Shown: positions 22,023-33,867, counted from the stretch's first letter. The stretch: 64,000 nucleotides of DNA from Fasciola hepatica (GCA_948099385.1 CANUEZ040000113.1:4166501-4230500), one strand, 5' to 3'. Numbers and translations are program-made. Notes: generated by a model not told the origin, from the letters alone.

Positions 22023-22400
22023 TGTAACAGCCGGTCGTGGAAAATCCCCCTTTTTTCCCTCGCGATTCAGTGTTTTTCCCAACATCACTCATTTCCATAC
22101 ACTATTGACTTGTCTTTACGAACTGGTCGTTTTTCTGGACCAATTGTTGTTTGTTCGCGCCCAGAGCGCTACTTTGACACATCCTTGTTCAGGACCTGCG
22201 TGACGCACGTGCTGTCTGCTCACACGCTGCTATTCGGTTTCTCGTTGTTGAGTCCTTGTGATCGTATTATTGAGGTTTGTATATTGTTTATGTCATTGTT
22301 TATCTTAATAATCTAGTATCGTAGAATATCACGGATAATCGTCTTCTGATTTCGGGATCCGTTGCGAATTTGGCTACGCATTGCTCAAACGTTCGTAACA
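22023..22400 (+). repeat. 3' LTR of element 2
   Basis: This 378-bp LTR is followed by acata (22401-22405), the second TSD copy, and then by the LINE that resumes on the minus strand. Confidence 0.95.
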
Positions 22401-24150
22401 ACATATCCCCTGGCCATGGCTTTCGATCAACCTTCATTAGCAGTCAACATGTTTGACATACATCATCTATTTCTCCGAAAGACATGCTGCTCCGCCTACA
22501 GCAGTTGATAACTACAGATGTTCAAGTATGCGAGCTGACACCAGCTTTTCCATGACCTTTCGCGCCATTTAAGTGAGGCTAACTGGGGAGGCGGGTTCTG
22601 TTCAACCCCTGCACAGCGGAACTACCATTGCTTTCTTCCACTCCCGAGGTAGACTGCCCGGGGTCAACGATGATATAAACAACCGAGTCAGCCGTGGAGT
22701 TAGCTGGTCAGCTAGCTCCCTCAATATCAACGGATGAACATCCTCCGGTCCCGAAGACCTATTGGTTTTTGATGGATTCGGGCATGTCATCCACTTCTGG
22801 TTCAGTAAAACCATGTATAACAATCATAAGGGAGCAGTTCACCCTCGGGATGGGTGGCTTTTCTTCACGAGATACTCTGACAGCTAATGTTTGGCTGATG
22901 TCTGAGCCCTTTCATCTTTTGTTGTAACCATTTCGTCGTGGTCCACCAGTGCCGGGCTACCTGCCTTCGCTCTGGTGAGGCTGTTGACGTACACAAACAG
23001 GCACTTGGGTGCACGCACTGCACCAACCGTTAGGGCTTCATACAAGGTCATTTGCTTTTTCCGCTTTCATTCAGTACACTGGTTAAAAATCCTGCGATAG
23101 AGATCATAACCCTCACCTATAAATCAGAACAGCTGCCAGGCCCGATTTTGTCTCTTGAGTGGGCTCCTGAGCTCTAGGTCAATCCGCGGTGGGATCTTCA
23201 CCCTGAGTCTACGCCGGCTGAGGAGAGTAGGTATTCCTGAGATGTGCGATACCATAACGAATAAGCGCCCAATCTTCGTTCACATCGCAGTCGACACCTT
23301 AATCCATAGGGAACCGGTTGGCTCCTAAAGCCGTTCTGCGGACATCCTCGAATGGTGTGCGCCAAAGGTCACGTCCATCATGTGGTCTAAAGGATGGACA
23401 AGAACCACTGCTCCAGAGAATTTTTATCACAATGATGTCGCTGCCCTCAACCTTATCGCCGCCTGAGCTCTGAGAGAAATCACCACATCTAGGATGAAAA
23501 GGTGGTTGGATTGCTTCCGGGTTGGTTCCTGCACATGTTGGCATAAGACCAGTTCTCGAACAGTTGTCAGTAACTCTCGAAGGACAAGATATTCTCCAGC
23601 CGCTTTCCTGCCAGAAGTCCAGTCAATATGCGGGAAAGTGAAGTCGCTCAGGATGGGGCAGTGGCCGCCGCTCGCCCATCTCCTAAATAAGTTTGTCATA
23701 TCTCGAAGGGTGCCCACAGGTGTACGATAGTTAAATCCAACTGTCCTAAAGCCTCCAGTGGTGAAGTTGAGACAGCACTAAATGGCTGCACAGAATCCTC
23801 GTGGGTCAGCGAACGCCAATAACTCAGCTGCTGGGCTGCCTGATCGGAGGAACAGTGCTTCGTCTCCACCCGACCGGACGGAGTTTTACTGATTCCCAAC
23901 AGGGTGTAGCCAGGGAGGGACAAGACAGAGTCTAGGAAGTTTGTAATAATCGTAATGAAACGAACTGACAGGATGTGTTGAGATTGTCCCCACCGAGAAC
24001 TGTCAGAGCCAAAATAGCGAGAAGTCCAAGGCTACGAAATATCACGTTAGATGTGTCCCAGAACGGGCTTGTATAAATATGTTAGGGTAGAGAATATATT
24101 TGGTAGATTCGAATGTGACCAATCACGGGAGCTTTTGTCGTGTTTGCCCG
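22401..24150 (-). pseudogene. LINE endonuclease and N-terminal RT relic (copy A)
   Basis: Minus strand from about 24110: a STLTYLYKPVLGHI-like endonuclease start (typically YTNARSLLNK); SLPGYTLLGISKTPSGRVE near 23920; and DFTFPHIDW near 23630, the endonuclease signature. RT entry follows as SSGPEDVHPLILRELADQL and LPREWKKAMVVPL near 22760-22610, then an altered QHGF box near 22490. The frame leads into element 2's 3' junction and continues at 11608. Together with 10490-11608 and the ORF1 relic at 25136, this makes one nearly full-length dead LINE. Confidence 0.8.
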
Positions 24151-25135
24151 CAACGGTTCTGATTGGTTGAGGCCCATTCGAGCAACTGGCTACGAAGCTC
24201 TACCTGGCCGTATCACGGGTGGCAGCTGGTGAATCACTATAACCTTTTTACTCAGCCCTGTCTCGATTAGTGCCATCATAGTAGGCGGAATGGACTTCCG
24301 CCAGTTTTCTAGGCGATCTCTTGTTCAGCGCACCACGGACGTTAGGGAATTGGATCACGGAGCTGTCCCGGCTTAATACCACCTCTATTTGTTCGCGGCC
24401 TTCTAGCTCTTGGGGGGACTGATAATGGCCCCAGCATCAGCTGTCTCCACCGGAAGCGAGGGCACCGTTTCTGCACCAAAAAATCCCGAATGATCGTGTA
24501 CTTTTCTCCTTGTCCTATACGTTCACACCGTTTAGCGAATGCTTTTATGCATTTCTCACTATCCTCAGGGTCCAGGTCACGGTGACACTATGCTTGCTCG
24601 CCCTTTAGCCGGCAGGATCTTCGTAACACAGAAGCCGCGGCTTCCTCACGGCCTAGCTCTACCTTCATCTGAAGGGGGATTTCAGCCTCACAGGTTTTGC
24701 CAGTTTGGAGGGCTGATTTCACCCTCAACTCCTCTACAGCCTCCTCCCCCGGGGACGAACAGTTTCGTTAGTAAACTTCAGAGTCTCGCGATATAGTGGT
24801 CCAGACGTGCTTGTGCCGTGGTCTCGTTTACCTCGGACGGGTCCCCTATCAAAAAGCACAGCCTGCTCTACGGTGGCCCCCTTAATGAACGATCCGCAGT
24901 CATTATCCAGCCCCGTTCACCTGCATCCACGGTGGCATTCCCTTGGCCGTGTATTGTACTTAAGACACCGTCCCGCGCCTGCTGGGCCACATCAGTGTCA
25001 ACTAGACCTGCATTGTGGTGGGCAGGCTTGGGCAGTTTTTTCTGGCGTTGGGAGCGTTTTGTTCCGGTCGGCTCAGTGACAGATGTCGACGTCACCGCAT
25101 ATTTAGCTTAGGCCGGAGTAGATACCTCGGCGGAA
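24150..25135 (-). other. LINE copy A, ORF1-to-endonuclease interval
   Basis: I see no intact frame and no motif I can name on either strand. Position and orientation, between the ORF1-like zinc finger and the endonuclease start, suggest decayed ORF1 sequence of the same LINE. Short open frames on both strands here are not supported. Confidence 0.35.
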
Positions 25136-25602
25136 CTAGCTCACTCTGACGGTGATGGTGACTATGAGAGTGATGCCTTTGGCAAGGAAAAAGACGACGA
25201 TGAATCTTTCGGTTCTGCTACCATTGATGGTGATGAACTGGTTGATGGTGTCGCTGCTTCTGACGGTGATGAAAGTGATGGCTCCGTCGTATCTGTGACA
25301 GGAATCGCCATCTTTGCTGACTGCCTTCCTGGCCACTCCGATATTGATAGCCCACTGTGCTTGATACGCAGCCCTTTGGGCAACTTTACATGGCTTCTGT
25401 CCAGGGCCTCGTAAAGATCACGGTTCATTTCGGAACATTCAAGATGGGTCCAGCCACAGCACCCATCAAAACGAACGGCTCTGTCGCGCCAGCGAACAAC
25501 CTTTGAATAAACTAGGCACATGGGTGCATCGTTTGCGACTCCTCTTGGAAGCATTTTGGTCAAATTATAGTCCACAGATTGACACAACCACAGGAAATAC
25601 AC
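25136..25602 (-). pseudogene. LINE ORF1-like protein with PHD-type zinc finger
   Basis: A 146-residue minus-strand frame carries a PHD-like pattern near residues 28-55: VVRWRDRAVRFDGC then GWTHLECSEM. One Cys of the first pair is replaced by Tyr (CLVYSK). A Ser/Thr/Pro-rich tail follows (about 95-146). PHD-type fingers occur in ORF1 of CR1-type LINEs, where ORF1 protein binds template RNA. Its place upstream of the copy A endonuclease supports this. A host PHD gene fragment is a less likely alternative. There is no intact downstream frame. Confidence 0.55.
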
Positions 25603-25646
25603 TTCCGAGTATCACGCCGGAAGAATGGCCGGTGTAGCTCAGACCG

Positions 25647-25740
25647 GATTCATTTCAGTTCAGCTCTGTTAGGTTTGCACAGCGGGTAATGGTCACGGCC
25701 AATGGAGCCTCTAGAGGTATTTCGACGGTGTGCACACCAG
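25647..25740. repeat. CAGTTCAG-type repeat at a LINE 5' end
   Basis: TTTCAGTTCAG...GGTTTGCACAG...CGGCCAATGG resembles 7223-7345 and 41928-42030, with CAGTTC units followed some 40 bases later by CCAAT. It lies just upstream (minus sense) of the ORF1-like relic, which fits a LINE 5' region with promoter function. Similarity is partial and judged by eye. Confidence 0.4.
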
Positions 25741-25949
25741 TTAAGCTTCCAAAACTACACGGTGAACTTCATCAAATCCCCGCTTAAAAGAGAGGAAAAT
25801 GTAAAACCCCGTCGCACACCGACTGCGAGAGGCATTATGCATCGCGAGCGTTCACCGATATAGTATTCGATAAACGAAAACGCCCATCAAAACACACCTC
25901 AGAAGTACCTATCATTCATCCAGTGAACATACGCAAATATCACCAAAAG

Positions 25950-27720
25950 GTAACATCTCGTACCCCTTGTGATCTAGGGCACCTTTGAGGGACTGGGCAG
26001 CCTCCTGTTCTATCATTCTACCAGGCGGACAGTTCCAACTGTTTAATACCCGGTTGCTAAAAAATTTCCACCTAGACATCAACCCAGATCAAAATTTTGT
26101 CAGCTTCTCGTCGTGTCCCCTTGTCGTGGAATCTACGGCTACTTAGAACAGGCTATCTGTCCTAAAGCCAAAAAACCCCTGGCTACATTGAACGTATCCA
26201 TGAAGTCCCCAAAAGGTCCCTCCTTTCCAACGGGACAGGGTCTCTTTGTAAACTTCCTACCTCTCCGCCATTTCACCACTAGCATCGCGAGACGCTGGAC
26301 CTTTTCTAGGCAGGCGGCTTTTATTTCATAGAAGGGTGCCTAAGCCTTCACTCCTGCCCCTACGTGCTGTCGCAGCATAGTCACGTAAATGAGTACGAAT
26401 GTTTCCGGCTGGCGGCATGACAATGCTGATAGCAGTCTACAGAGTTCACTACGGTCCTGTTTTGCTGCAACGTTGCACTAGCCAGATCATTTAAAATCGC
26501 CGCTCACTATGACAACGAGGTCTTTACCCCCTACCGACTGCTTCTGTAGTGAACAGCCCTTGGTCATAAGCTACAGTCAAGCTTTTCGTTGCCAATGGCG
26601 GCAAATGGCTTTTTTCAGCCTTTAGAGGCAAGTCCCGCTTGCACGTCCAGTCCAGAACGGTGCCCATATCCCTGCCTAAGTTCACCGTAACGCCAGATCC
26701 AACAACCTTCGCGTCATCGGCACGGATGAAACTAGGCGGTTGAAGGGCAGGTGCCAGGTCGTCAGTGAACGAAAAGATTAGCATCGGGCCTACTCAAGAT
26801 CATTTAGGTATATATCTGTTGACACTCACCAGACTAAAGCATCCGTCCCTTACTTTTACGTAAAACCTTCTTTAGGAGAGGAAGTCTGTGAGCCATCTAC
26901 ATACCGACCCACTTTTACCGAAAGTTTCTGTCTTGCACGGCAAGATACGATGATTAACGGAATCGAAAGCCTAGAAAACATCATGTTAAAATGCCCCAAC
27001 CAGCTTACCTTCATCCGGTTGTCGAGTCACTTCACCTGAGAAGCACAAGAGATTGGTCAGACAAGATTCATTTTTAGGAACCCAAGCCGTACTGTGCTTA
27101 GCATGGAGTGCTCCAGTAAGTGCTGTCAGACGTGAGCACGGATGATCTCAAGGACTTCACATGGGATGCTTGTTGGGCTAACCGGCTCGTAGTTGTCCAT
27201 GGTTGACCCAGGTCCCCTCTTATGTGCCGCCATGACGGCAGCTGTTTCCCAGTCCTGAGGCAGCTTACCCCGGTCTAACGTAGACCAGTACAGCTAGCAT
27301 TCTGATGGAGCCATGACATCCGCCACCGGTTTGATGAAAGCTGGATGGGTGCCAGCTGAGCCCGCTGGCTTGTGGCCGTTTGATACCTGTAGGCACTTAC
27401 GCACGACTCCCTCCGAGACATTCGGCTCGTTTAACTGTGGAGCCGGGTGCACCAGGGCCAAATCGACCCCTACCCCAATATCTACCCCATGTATACTACC
27501 GAAGTATTCCCTCAAGGCGTCCGCCTTGCCCTGTGATTCAGTGGTGGTACCGTGGTCCTTGGTCGATAGTGGACCTGTGGAATCCTTTGTTGAGCCTTGA
27601 AACCGCGAAAAGCCATAGAATTTCTCCGGATGTTATCCTTAACATTCAGCCAGTTTGGGCTCAAATTCTTTCTTAGAGGTTCGCAGGTGGCTCGCAATCT
27701 ATTTTCTAAGCTATGTATAA
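25950..27720 (-). pseudogene. LINE reverse transcriptase relic (copy D)
   Basis: A nearly complete RT can be followed on the minus strand: KPAGSAGTHPAFIKP near 27390 and LPQDWETAAV near 27270; EPVSPTSIPCEVLEII; an AFDSVNHRIL box near 26910; MLIFSFTDDLAPAL near 26780; FIRADDAKVVGSG near 26700, keeping the Asp pair; then HDEKLTKF and KFFSNRVLNSWNCPPG near 26070. Stops and frameshifts punctuate it. Its endonuclease lies at 27720-28620. The ADD pair is one of the better preserved catalytic boxes among these LINE relics. Confidence 0.8.
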
Positions 27721-28620
27721 CAGGTCCAGGCCAGCTGATTGCCGGATGCTTTATAAGGGCCCCGGCTCCGGTTTCTAATTCTGCTGGCCCTGACAATTGC
27801 AGCCTTCCACCACAAATGTCTGTCCTCCCCACTCCTTCTATTCAAGGGCGAGAACTTCCTGGAGGGCAGTCAGGGACCCCTTTATGGTCTCACAGCTCCC
27901 CTAGAAGGTAGCTCCCTCTACCGTGTCCCAGGTCAGCTCCGTCGTCCTACTTCAAAGCCTCCCTACGTCTATACTTTTGACGTTTCTAACCAGACTTGAG
28001 GGTGCCGTTGGTTGCAGCTAGCAGAGGGTGGTTTTAGCACGCACGTGGTCACTTGCCCAAAGATGCGCAGCATCGTAGCTGGGATGCATCGTTTGCGAGG
28101 TTCGTTAGAGCGAGATCAAGCAAGGGAGGTGGGCATCTAGCTCTACAGCTGATATCTTCCCCAATTTTCTTGTGCATCGCATTAGCATGCACCCTTTCCG
28201 GACGGGTTTGTTCTTGTGGTCCCTGTATGCAGCTCTCAACCGCCCAGTCTACGTGCGAGAAGTGGAAGTCACCCAATACGAGGGTTTTATGAGCGTCCTT
28301 AACTAGTTCAGTCAGGGTCCGCAGTAGGCAAGAGTCCTCAACACTGTTTGTACTCGATACCCTGAAGACATAAAATTAACTAAATGGCCTAGAAGGGTGA
28401 TCGTAATGGCCCACAGCCGGACCTTTCGAGTGCATATCTCGGCCTGAGACTCAAGGTGGTCTGTAACTGGCCTAATGAGGATGACTAAACCCCCTTCAAT
28501 GTAATCATGTTCGCTATCTTGTCTACAGATTGCGAAATCGTCATTTGTTGATCCTGGTGAATGACCTCTAGAAGGACATGTTCCAGTAACGGTGGCTATT
28601 GACGCACTGTGCACCCAAGA
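27720..28620 (-). pseudogene. LINE endonuclease relic (copy D)
   Basis: The minus strand shows an ATVTGT-like remnant of the VTET box near 28600, GGLVILIR near 28500, and MGDFHFSHVDWAVESC near 28276-28230 (the GD.N.PHIDW signature), then HANAMHKKIGEDI and LLDLALTN. It parallels 1-502 closely, so both belong to one family. 28620-28654 shows no motif. Part of the linker toward RT lies at 27512-27832, minus. Confidence 0.75.
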
Positions 28621-28654
28621 GACTGCCGAGGGGTCTATTCATTTGTTTCTAAGG

Positions 28655-29071
28655 TTAAATGCGTATGTGCATGACGCCGCCACATAAGCTCCAATGGACC
28701 AACGTCTCTTTTTGTTCAAATCTGCCTCTGCCTCGGGCGCTGCGCCCTAGGTGTGGGCAAAGGTTTGCATCGGCGGTTATCGCTGGGGGACATGGAAACT
28801 GTTGGATATCCGGGAACACTGATACCTCATAGCCCATTTCTACTGGAGTACCCGTCACTTCGAAATTTGTGAGGGTAGCATCATCCTCCAACTGCTTACG
28901 CCACGTCCGTCTTTCATCTTCCAGAAGGTCCGCGTTGACCAATATTCCCGGCTTGCCTACCGCCGAAAGTGGACGAGACAAAACGTGCGTCCAGATCGCT
29001 GTGTGCAGGCGAGTTTCCTTGGCCATCAACACTGCGCGTTGAATGCTCTGTATGAAAGGAAGAATTCGCAA
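28655..29071 (-). CDS. Open frame of unknown origin at a LINE/duplication boundary
   Basis: The 138-residue minus frame starts inside the duplicated block (29008 onward). Its last ~115 residues lie outside it and have no counterpart at copy 1. I recognise no domain. The unique part includes LVNADLLEDERRTWRKQ and EVTGTPVEMGYEV, which do not look like LINE RT. It could be a LINE 3' region, an exon fragment or chance. No start context or promoter supports it as a gene. Confidence 0.2.
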   Translation of the reverse strand: MRILPFIQSIQRAVLMAKETRLHTAIWTHVLSRPLSAVGKPGILVNADLLEDERRTWRKQLEDDATLTNFEVTGTPVEMGYEVSVFPDIQQFPCPPAITADANLCPHLGRSARGRGRFEQKETLVHWSLCGGVMHIRI

Positions 29072-31009
29072 GGCAATATCACATTCACAGACTTAAGTTC
29101 ATTGACAAAAATACCAGAGGCTAATTACCTAACCCTCGTTCACACAGCCAGCTCTGGGAACGCCATGTTCCAGCGTGAATCTCGAGCCCCCTTGAAAGTT
29201 GGCACATTGCTGCTCCCAATAGCATCCTCTGACAGTCTATTCCACTTAGGCACAACCCTAGTTGTAAACACATTTAGCCCATATGTCCAGCCTTCAGCAT
29301 GCCCTGTGCAGCTTAAGACTATATACCTCGGTGCCGCACTCAGGGACAGAAGCGAACAAGTCAACCGTGTCTTTACCCGACAGAACCATTATAATCTTAA
29401 ACGTTTCTGTTAGGTCACCTCGGCCTGTACGACGCTCTGAAGAGAAGAGAATAAGATCCTGAAGACGCTGGGCGTGGGACTTCCCCCTGTGACCGGTGAT
29501 CACTCTAGATGCAAGTCGCTGCACCCATCTGTAAGACAAATTTTAGCGACAGATCCCGAAATCAGAAGGCGACTATCCGTGAAGTTCTACGATACTAGAT
29601 TATCAAATGAACAATGATACGAAACAGATACGAACCTCAATTATGCGATCACAAGGACTCAAATACCAGAACTGAATTGCGGCGTGCGAGAGAGGAGCAC
29701 GTGCGTCACGCAGGTCCAGAACAAGGATATGACAGAGCAGCGCGCTGGACGCGAACAAACAAACGTTGGTTCGTAAAGGCATACAGTAATAAAACAAGGC
29801 AATAGTGTAAATAAGTGAGTGATGTTAGGAAAACACGGAACTGCAGTGCTTTTGGGAGGGATTTTCCTCGACCGGTCGGTACACCACTCAAGAAAACCTT
29901 TTACCTGTGATAATAGGAAACCCATGCCCGCACACAATAATCCAAAAGAGGTTGGACCAAAACCTTGTAAAACGGGATAAAATCTTCCGGCTTTTTACAT
30001 GTGATAGTATTGCGCACCCTAGTTTACACCCTCATGACCATACTAGCAGCCCTCTAGCACTGCTTGGAGGCTTAAAGTCCTGTGCGACTATCACACCCAG
30101 GTTTTCTTTTTACCTCCGACATCCTTTTAAACGGAATACCTTTCGTTTAATCTATGTTGGTGGTTGGGATTTGTCATTTGTCGAGATTCAGGGGTAAATC
30201 CCATCGTTTTAGCCATCCGAGAACAGCACTTATAGCCCGTGCTCGATCGCGCCCCACCATCTCCACATCACTTGCAGGGACGAAGCACGGGTTGCTCAGT
30301 TATTCCGCCAGGTCATTTATACACAGGGGGAAGAGCAAAGGCCCCAGTACTGAACCCAGTGGCACAACACTAGAAACCTTCTCCGGCCTCGATACATAAT
30401 CACCCACCTTGATACGGAAACTACAGCTCCTTAGAAAGTGTGCTACTCAATCACTTGTCTTTCCAATTATCCCAAAGGTTTGCCACTTATAGCCCACCAG
30501 GTAATGATCCACAGAGTCGGAAGCTCTACTGAAATCGAAATAACAGACCTCTAGTGTCTTACTTTCATCTATTTGTCTCATGGTTTGGTCTAAGAACATC
30601 AGTAGACTTGCCAAGCACGATCTTCTTTAACAAACCCATGTTGTGCGGGTGTCTGCGGGTCGCCAATAATCAGATGCAGGCACAACCGCTTTCCGATTAT
30701 ACACTCCGAGCACTTGCACAGCACCGATATCAGGCTGACCGGTCCATAATTTTCCGCCTTCTGTCTGGATCCTGTCTCACGTATTGCTACGACAATGGCC
30801 TTACGTCAATCCTCTGGCACCTCCGCCTCCCCTAGAGGCGCTTCGTACAGCTGGGTAATAGTCTCAGAAAAGATATCGGGAGGAGGCTGACCAATTTCCG
30901 GGTGGACCGTACCCGGTCCGGCTGCTCTCTGCCTGCACAAAGATTTTAGTTCGTGGAGCACCTCGTACTCACTTACAGTAAGCTCGTAAAGCACTCGGGT
31001 ACCCCCTCC
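29008..31009. repeat. Duplicated 2.0-kb block, copy 2
   Basis: This is the partner of 8404-10405, offset 20,604 bp throughout. Beyond 31009 this copy continues into a LINE linker absent at copy 1. Below 29008 it runs into the unrecognised 28655-29071 frame, whereas copy 1 runs into RT copy C. Confidence 0.9.
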
Positions 31010-31330
31010 ATGTAGCCGCGTCGTTGTTTTCGTCCGCTCTTGCCTATGCAAGCCCCGAAAGTGCGCAAGTAATGTTTTCACCTTGTCTTTATCCTGGAGA
31101 GCGATACTTCCGTCGGGCACGTGCAAGCTTCCTACTCCCTTGCATGTCGTTCCCTTAGACTGCACATAAGCGAAGAACTTTTTAGGGTCTGCCCCACGTT
31201 TTTGGAGCTTTTCCTCTTGTGCACTTTATTTTGCCTAAATAATGCAATTCTTCGCCTCTTTTTCTGGCCATCTCGTAGCTGACCCTATCGTTGCACGTGC
31301 TGTTAAGTTCGTAGTGAGCCTATCGCCTTC
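29140..31330 (-). pseudogene. LINE linker and reverse transcriptase relic (copy B2)
   Basis: The RT motifs are those of copy B1, with the same LTR truncation inside. Here the upstream linker survives (31330-31010, minus): KFFAYVQSKGTTCKG, SIALQDKDKVKTLLAHF, the usual segment between LINE endonuclease and RT. RT entry at 30985-30800 reads VSEYEVLHELKSLC and AGPGTVHPEI. Stops show decay. B2 extends further upstream than B1, which bears on where the duplication ended. Confidence 0.8.
29553..29883 (-). repeat. Truncated BEL/Pao LTR in LINE copy B2
   Basis: This is the same 331-bp truncated LTR as 8949-9279, with the same end points relative to the LINE. The LTR therefore inserted and was truncated once, before the block was duplicated. 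Confidence 0.8.
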
Positions 31331-31670
31331 CACCAATAATTAGCGCTGTTGAAATCTTTGGCGTCCACTACGGCCGCCGGCTCCTATTCCTTTTCTGCGG
31401 TTACTGAAGAATCGCGTTTGTCATGCTCATCAGCCCGGTTTTCACTACTTTCCACCTATCCTTCACAGATGGCCCCGGCTCTTCCGGGCAAATAGCACTT
31501 GCTTCTTGCCCTTATCCTCGTTTGAACCTCGTCCACCCTAGCGTAGCTGCAAACCGATCTAGATCCTGGTTTATTGTGCCTTACAATGAACACGGCAGGC
31601 AGGATTCCAAGATGGCTCTTCCCCGGTGGCTCCCCTATCACCCAAGAGGTGACATCAGTCCCATACCCGG

Positions 31671-32047
31671 TGTAACAGCCGGTCGTGGAAAGTCCCCCTT
31701 TTTCCCTCGCGATTCAGTGTTTTTCCCAACATCACTCATTTCCATACACTATTGACTTGTCTTTACGAACTGGTCGTTTTTCTGGACCAATTGTTGTTTG
31801 TTCGCGCCCAGAGCGCTACTTTGGCACATCCCTGTTTAGGACCTGCGTGACGCACGTGCTGTCTGCTCACACGCTTCTATTCGGTTTCTCGTTGTTGAGT
31901 CCTTGTGATCGTATTATTGAGGTTTGTATATTGTTTATGTCATTGTTTATTTTAATAATCTAGTATCGTAGAATATCACGGATAATCGTCTTCTGATTTC
32001 GGGATCCGTTGCGAATTTGGCTACGCATTGCTCAAACGTTCGTAACA
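31671..32047 (+). repeat. Solo LTR, element 1/2 family
   Basis: This 377-bp LTR begins TGTAACAGCC and ends CGTAACA. It is flanked by cccgg on both sides (31666-31670, 32048-32052). No internal sequence or second LTR is present. This is the usual product of LTR-LTR recombination, which deletes the interior. It is closest to element 2's LTR, with shared GTCCTTGTG and TTTATGTCATT. Confidence 0.93.
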
Positions 32048-32052
32048 CCCGG

Positions 32053-33080
32053 TAACCAACAAATCCAATGAAGATGAACGTTGTCCATCAAGGAAGAGTA
32101 TTGCTCCTCTTACGTGTTGTGTGGGGGCGAGTTCTTCAAGCCGCATCACGAGAGCTATTTGTCATGGTTCTGCTGGGTGCTCATTCATTGTTCCAATTTA
32201 TTTCTGTGTGGTTCGTGTATCCCGACACGATAAAGCATTATGACCTACTCAAAGCCATCTGTAGAACCTGGAATAGCCCAGAGTCTTCCTCCCTATCTGC
32301 TTAAGGTGATCTATGGACACAGACTATCCCTGCCGGCCACCAGCCCAGGCGAACGCAGCATGCACTGGCTTGTATGCTGGGTGATGCAAGTGTAATTGGG
32401 ACCTCTCACTGAATGCGATCAGCTCTCACGAGAAGTACCCGTCCGCCAAGCAGACCGTCTATTCTATCTTTTCGGTAGATGGTGTAGTCACGAAGTAGCG
32501 TTTCTCTGTGGTCCCTTATCAGCCATATATCCGTAATAACTACAGTTACCGGTCCATTAGTTCTAGCCGGTAATTCCCTCCATTGGCCTTTTAAGCAACA
32601 AGTATCTATGTATCATATGGCGGCTCCTTCTGCCACATCATCTGCTTTGGTTATACCCCTTTGGGCCTTTGTATCCTTGGGCTTAATTCCCTAGGGGACA
32701 CCCCTTTTTTCTCTAAAAGTCACTTGGCTTGTATTTTCTTGAACCTTAAAGGGCGCACCATGCACAGTATTCGTGACGCTGTCGGACGAAACACCTAGGG
32801 CTTCCCTTGTCTCATTACTTGGCCTTTCGTTGCCCCGCGAGGTCGTCATGTACCTACTCCTGATCAAAGGTGTTCGTGCAGCGGCTGTTTTCCAGCTTTC
32901 ATCCGTATTCGTGACAATCAGTCTAACCTGGATTTGCATCACCGCCACTTCCGTTCTCGTTTCGGTCAAACTTCTCTTCTTGATGCTACGCAGTCACCTG
33001 GCGTCCACCTGCTTCATACCCTCGATGAGCACTTTTACCAACCATCCCATCCGCCCGGTTATCTTTGGCTGGCAGGCTGA
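32053..33080. other. No recognised gene
   Basis: The plus-strand 265-residue frame (32773-33570) is open but hydrophobic and low in known motifs. It runs opposite a minus-strand LINE ORF1-like stretch, so I do not call it. The interval is probably decayed LINE. Confidence 0.3.
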
Positions 33081-33700
33081 CTACCATCCAGCTTGGTTAC
33101 TGTTAATGGTTGCGGTTTTAGGCGTAGATTTGCATATCGGTGTGCCGTCAGCCTTCGCTATTTTGAGAACCGGCGGCTTAAGTTCCGGTTTTAGTGGATG
33201 CCATGGATTTTGTACTTGTGCTACCTTTGAAGTAAAGGAGGTGTCTGATGTGATCCTTATATACATCCCTGTGGAGTGTTCATCTCTTGATGCCCGCCCT
33301 GGAAGTAGGTCCCGGCTGTATGTGCTGGGAAAAATGATAGGCGGGGGTCCCGGTTTTAGCCCCCTTTTTCCCCTCCAAATCCACAGTATATGGCACTTTG
33401 CACACTTCATTTTTGTGGGTGGCCTCGCTATCCTCAGGACATTTACGGGGTACCCCAGCTCGCCTTTCCTTCTGATCCGCGCCTTTTTGATGACCGGTTC
33501 TGCACAATCATGCTGGAGAAGACACTTACTCTCCCCAACATCTTTCTCGATGGTGAATCTCATTTTTTGAGCTCTTCTTCAAGTCGCTCCATCCTTTGTT
33601 TAAGCTCCCTCGACCCTGCCGCACCCCTGGGTCTGTTTTGCGCATCGTTACTTCCCGGCTTGCCCTTCTTTGCCCACCGTTCGTTCTTCCTATTTGCTGT
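33081..33700 (-). pseudogene. Putative LINE ORF1 relic with coiled coil
   Basis: The minus strand near 33700-33560 reads SRELKQRMERLEEELKK, a short heptad-type coiled coil, then a stop and a frame shift into a 160-residue frame (33563-33081) with CAKC and basic segments. Coiled coils are common in LINE ORF1 proteins. The position upstream of LINE relic B2 on the same strand agrees with that, but I cannot name the family. A host gene exon is possible. Confidence 0.35.
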
Positions 33701-33867
33701 GTTCGTCGCCAGTACCAGGCTCTGCCGCAAATTTTTCACGAAGCTTCCTGTCGAGGCCCCGTTATTCCTATCCAGCTATCCCCGTAGTACACGTGAGCAT
33801 TCCTCTGCCACAGCAACATAGCGAACATATCAATTTCAAAGATCCGCTTTCCCTGGACAGTTCATAG

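Larger units (their letters stand above)
11609..22400 (+). mobile_element. Element 2: BEL/Pao retrotransposon carrying a nested element 3
   Basis: Two 378-bp LTRs (11609-11986 and 22023-22400) are flanked by the 5-bp repeat acata (11604-11608, 22401-22405). Without the 4.1-kb nested insertion the length is about 6.7 kb, matching element 1. The LTRs differ at about three positions by eye, so this insertion is older than element 1. Coding capacity is broken by element 3, several one- or two-base indels and a nonsense codon. It belongs to the same family as element 1, with subfamily differences in the LTR. Confidence 0.95.

Noticed and set aside
32773..33570. 265-residue plus-strand open frame, hydrophobic and Leu/Phe-rich
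   Set aside because: It lies antisense to a minus-strand coiled-coil and ORF1-like stretch, has no motif, and its hydrophobicity is what antisense of polar coding sequence gives.
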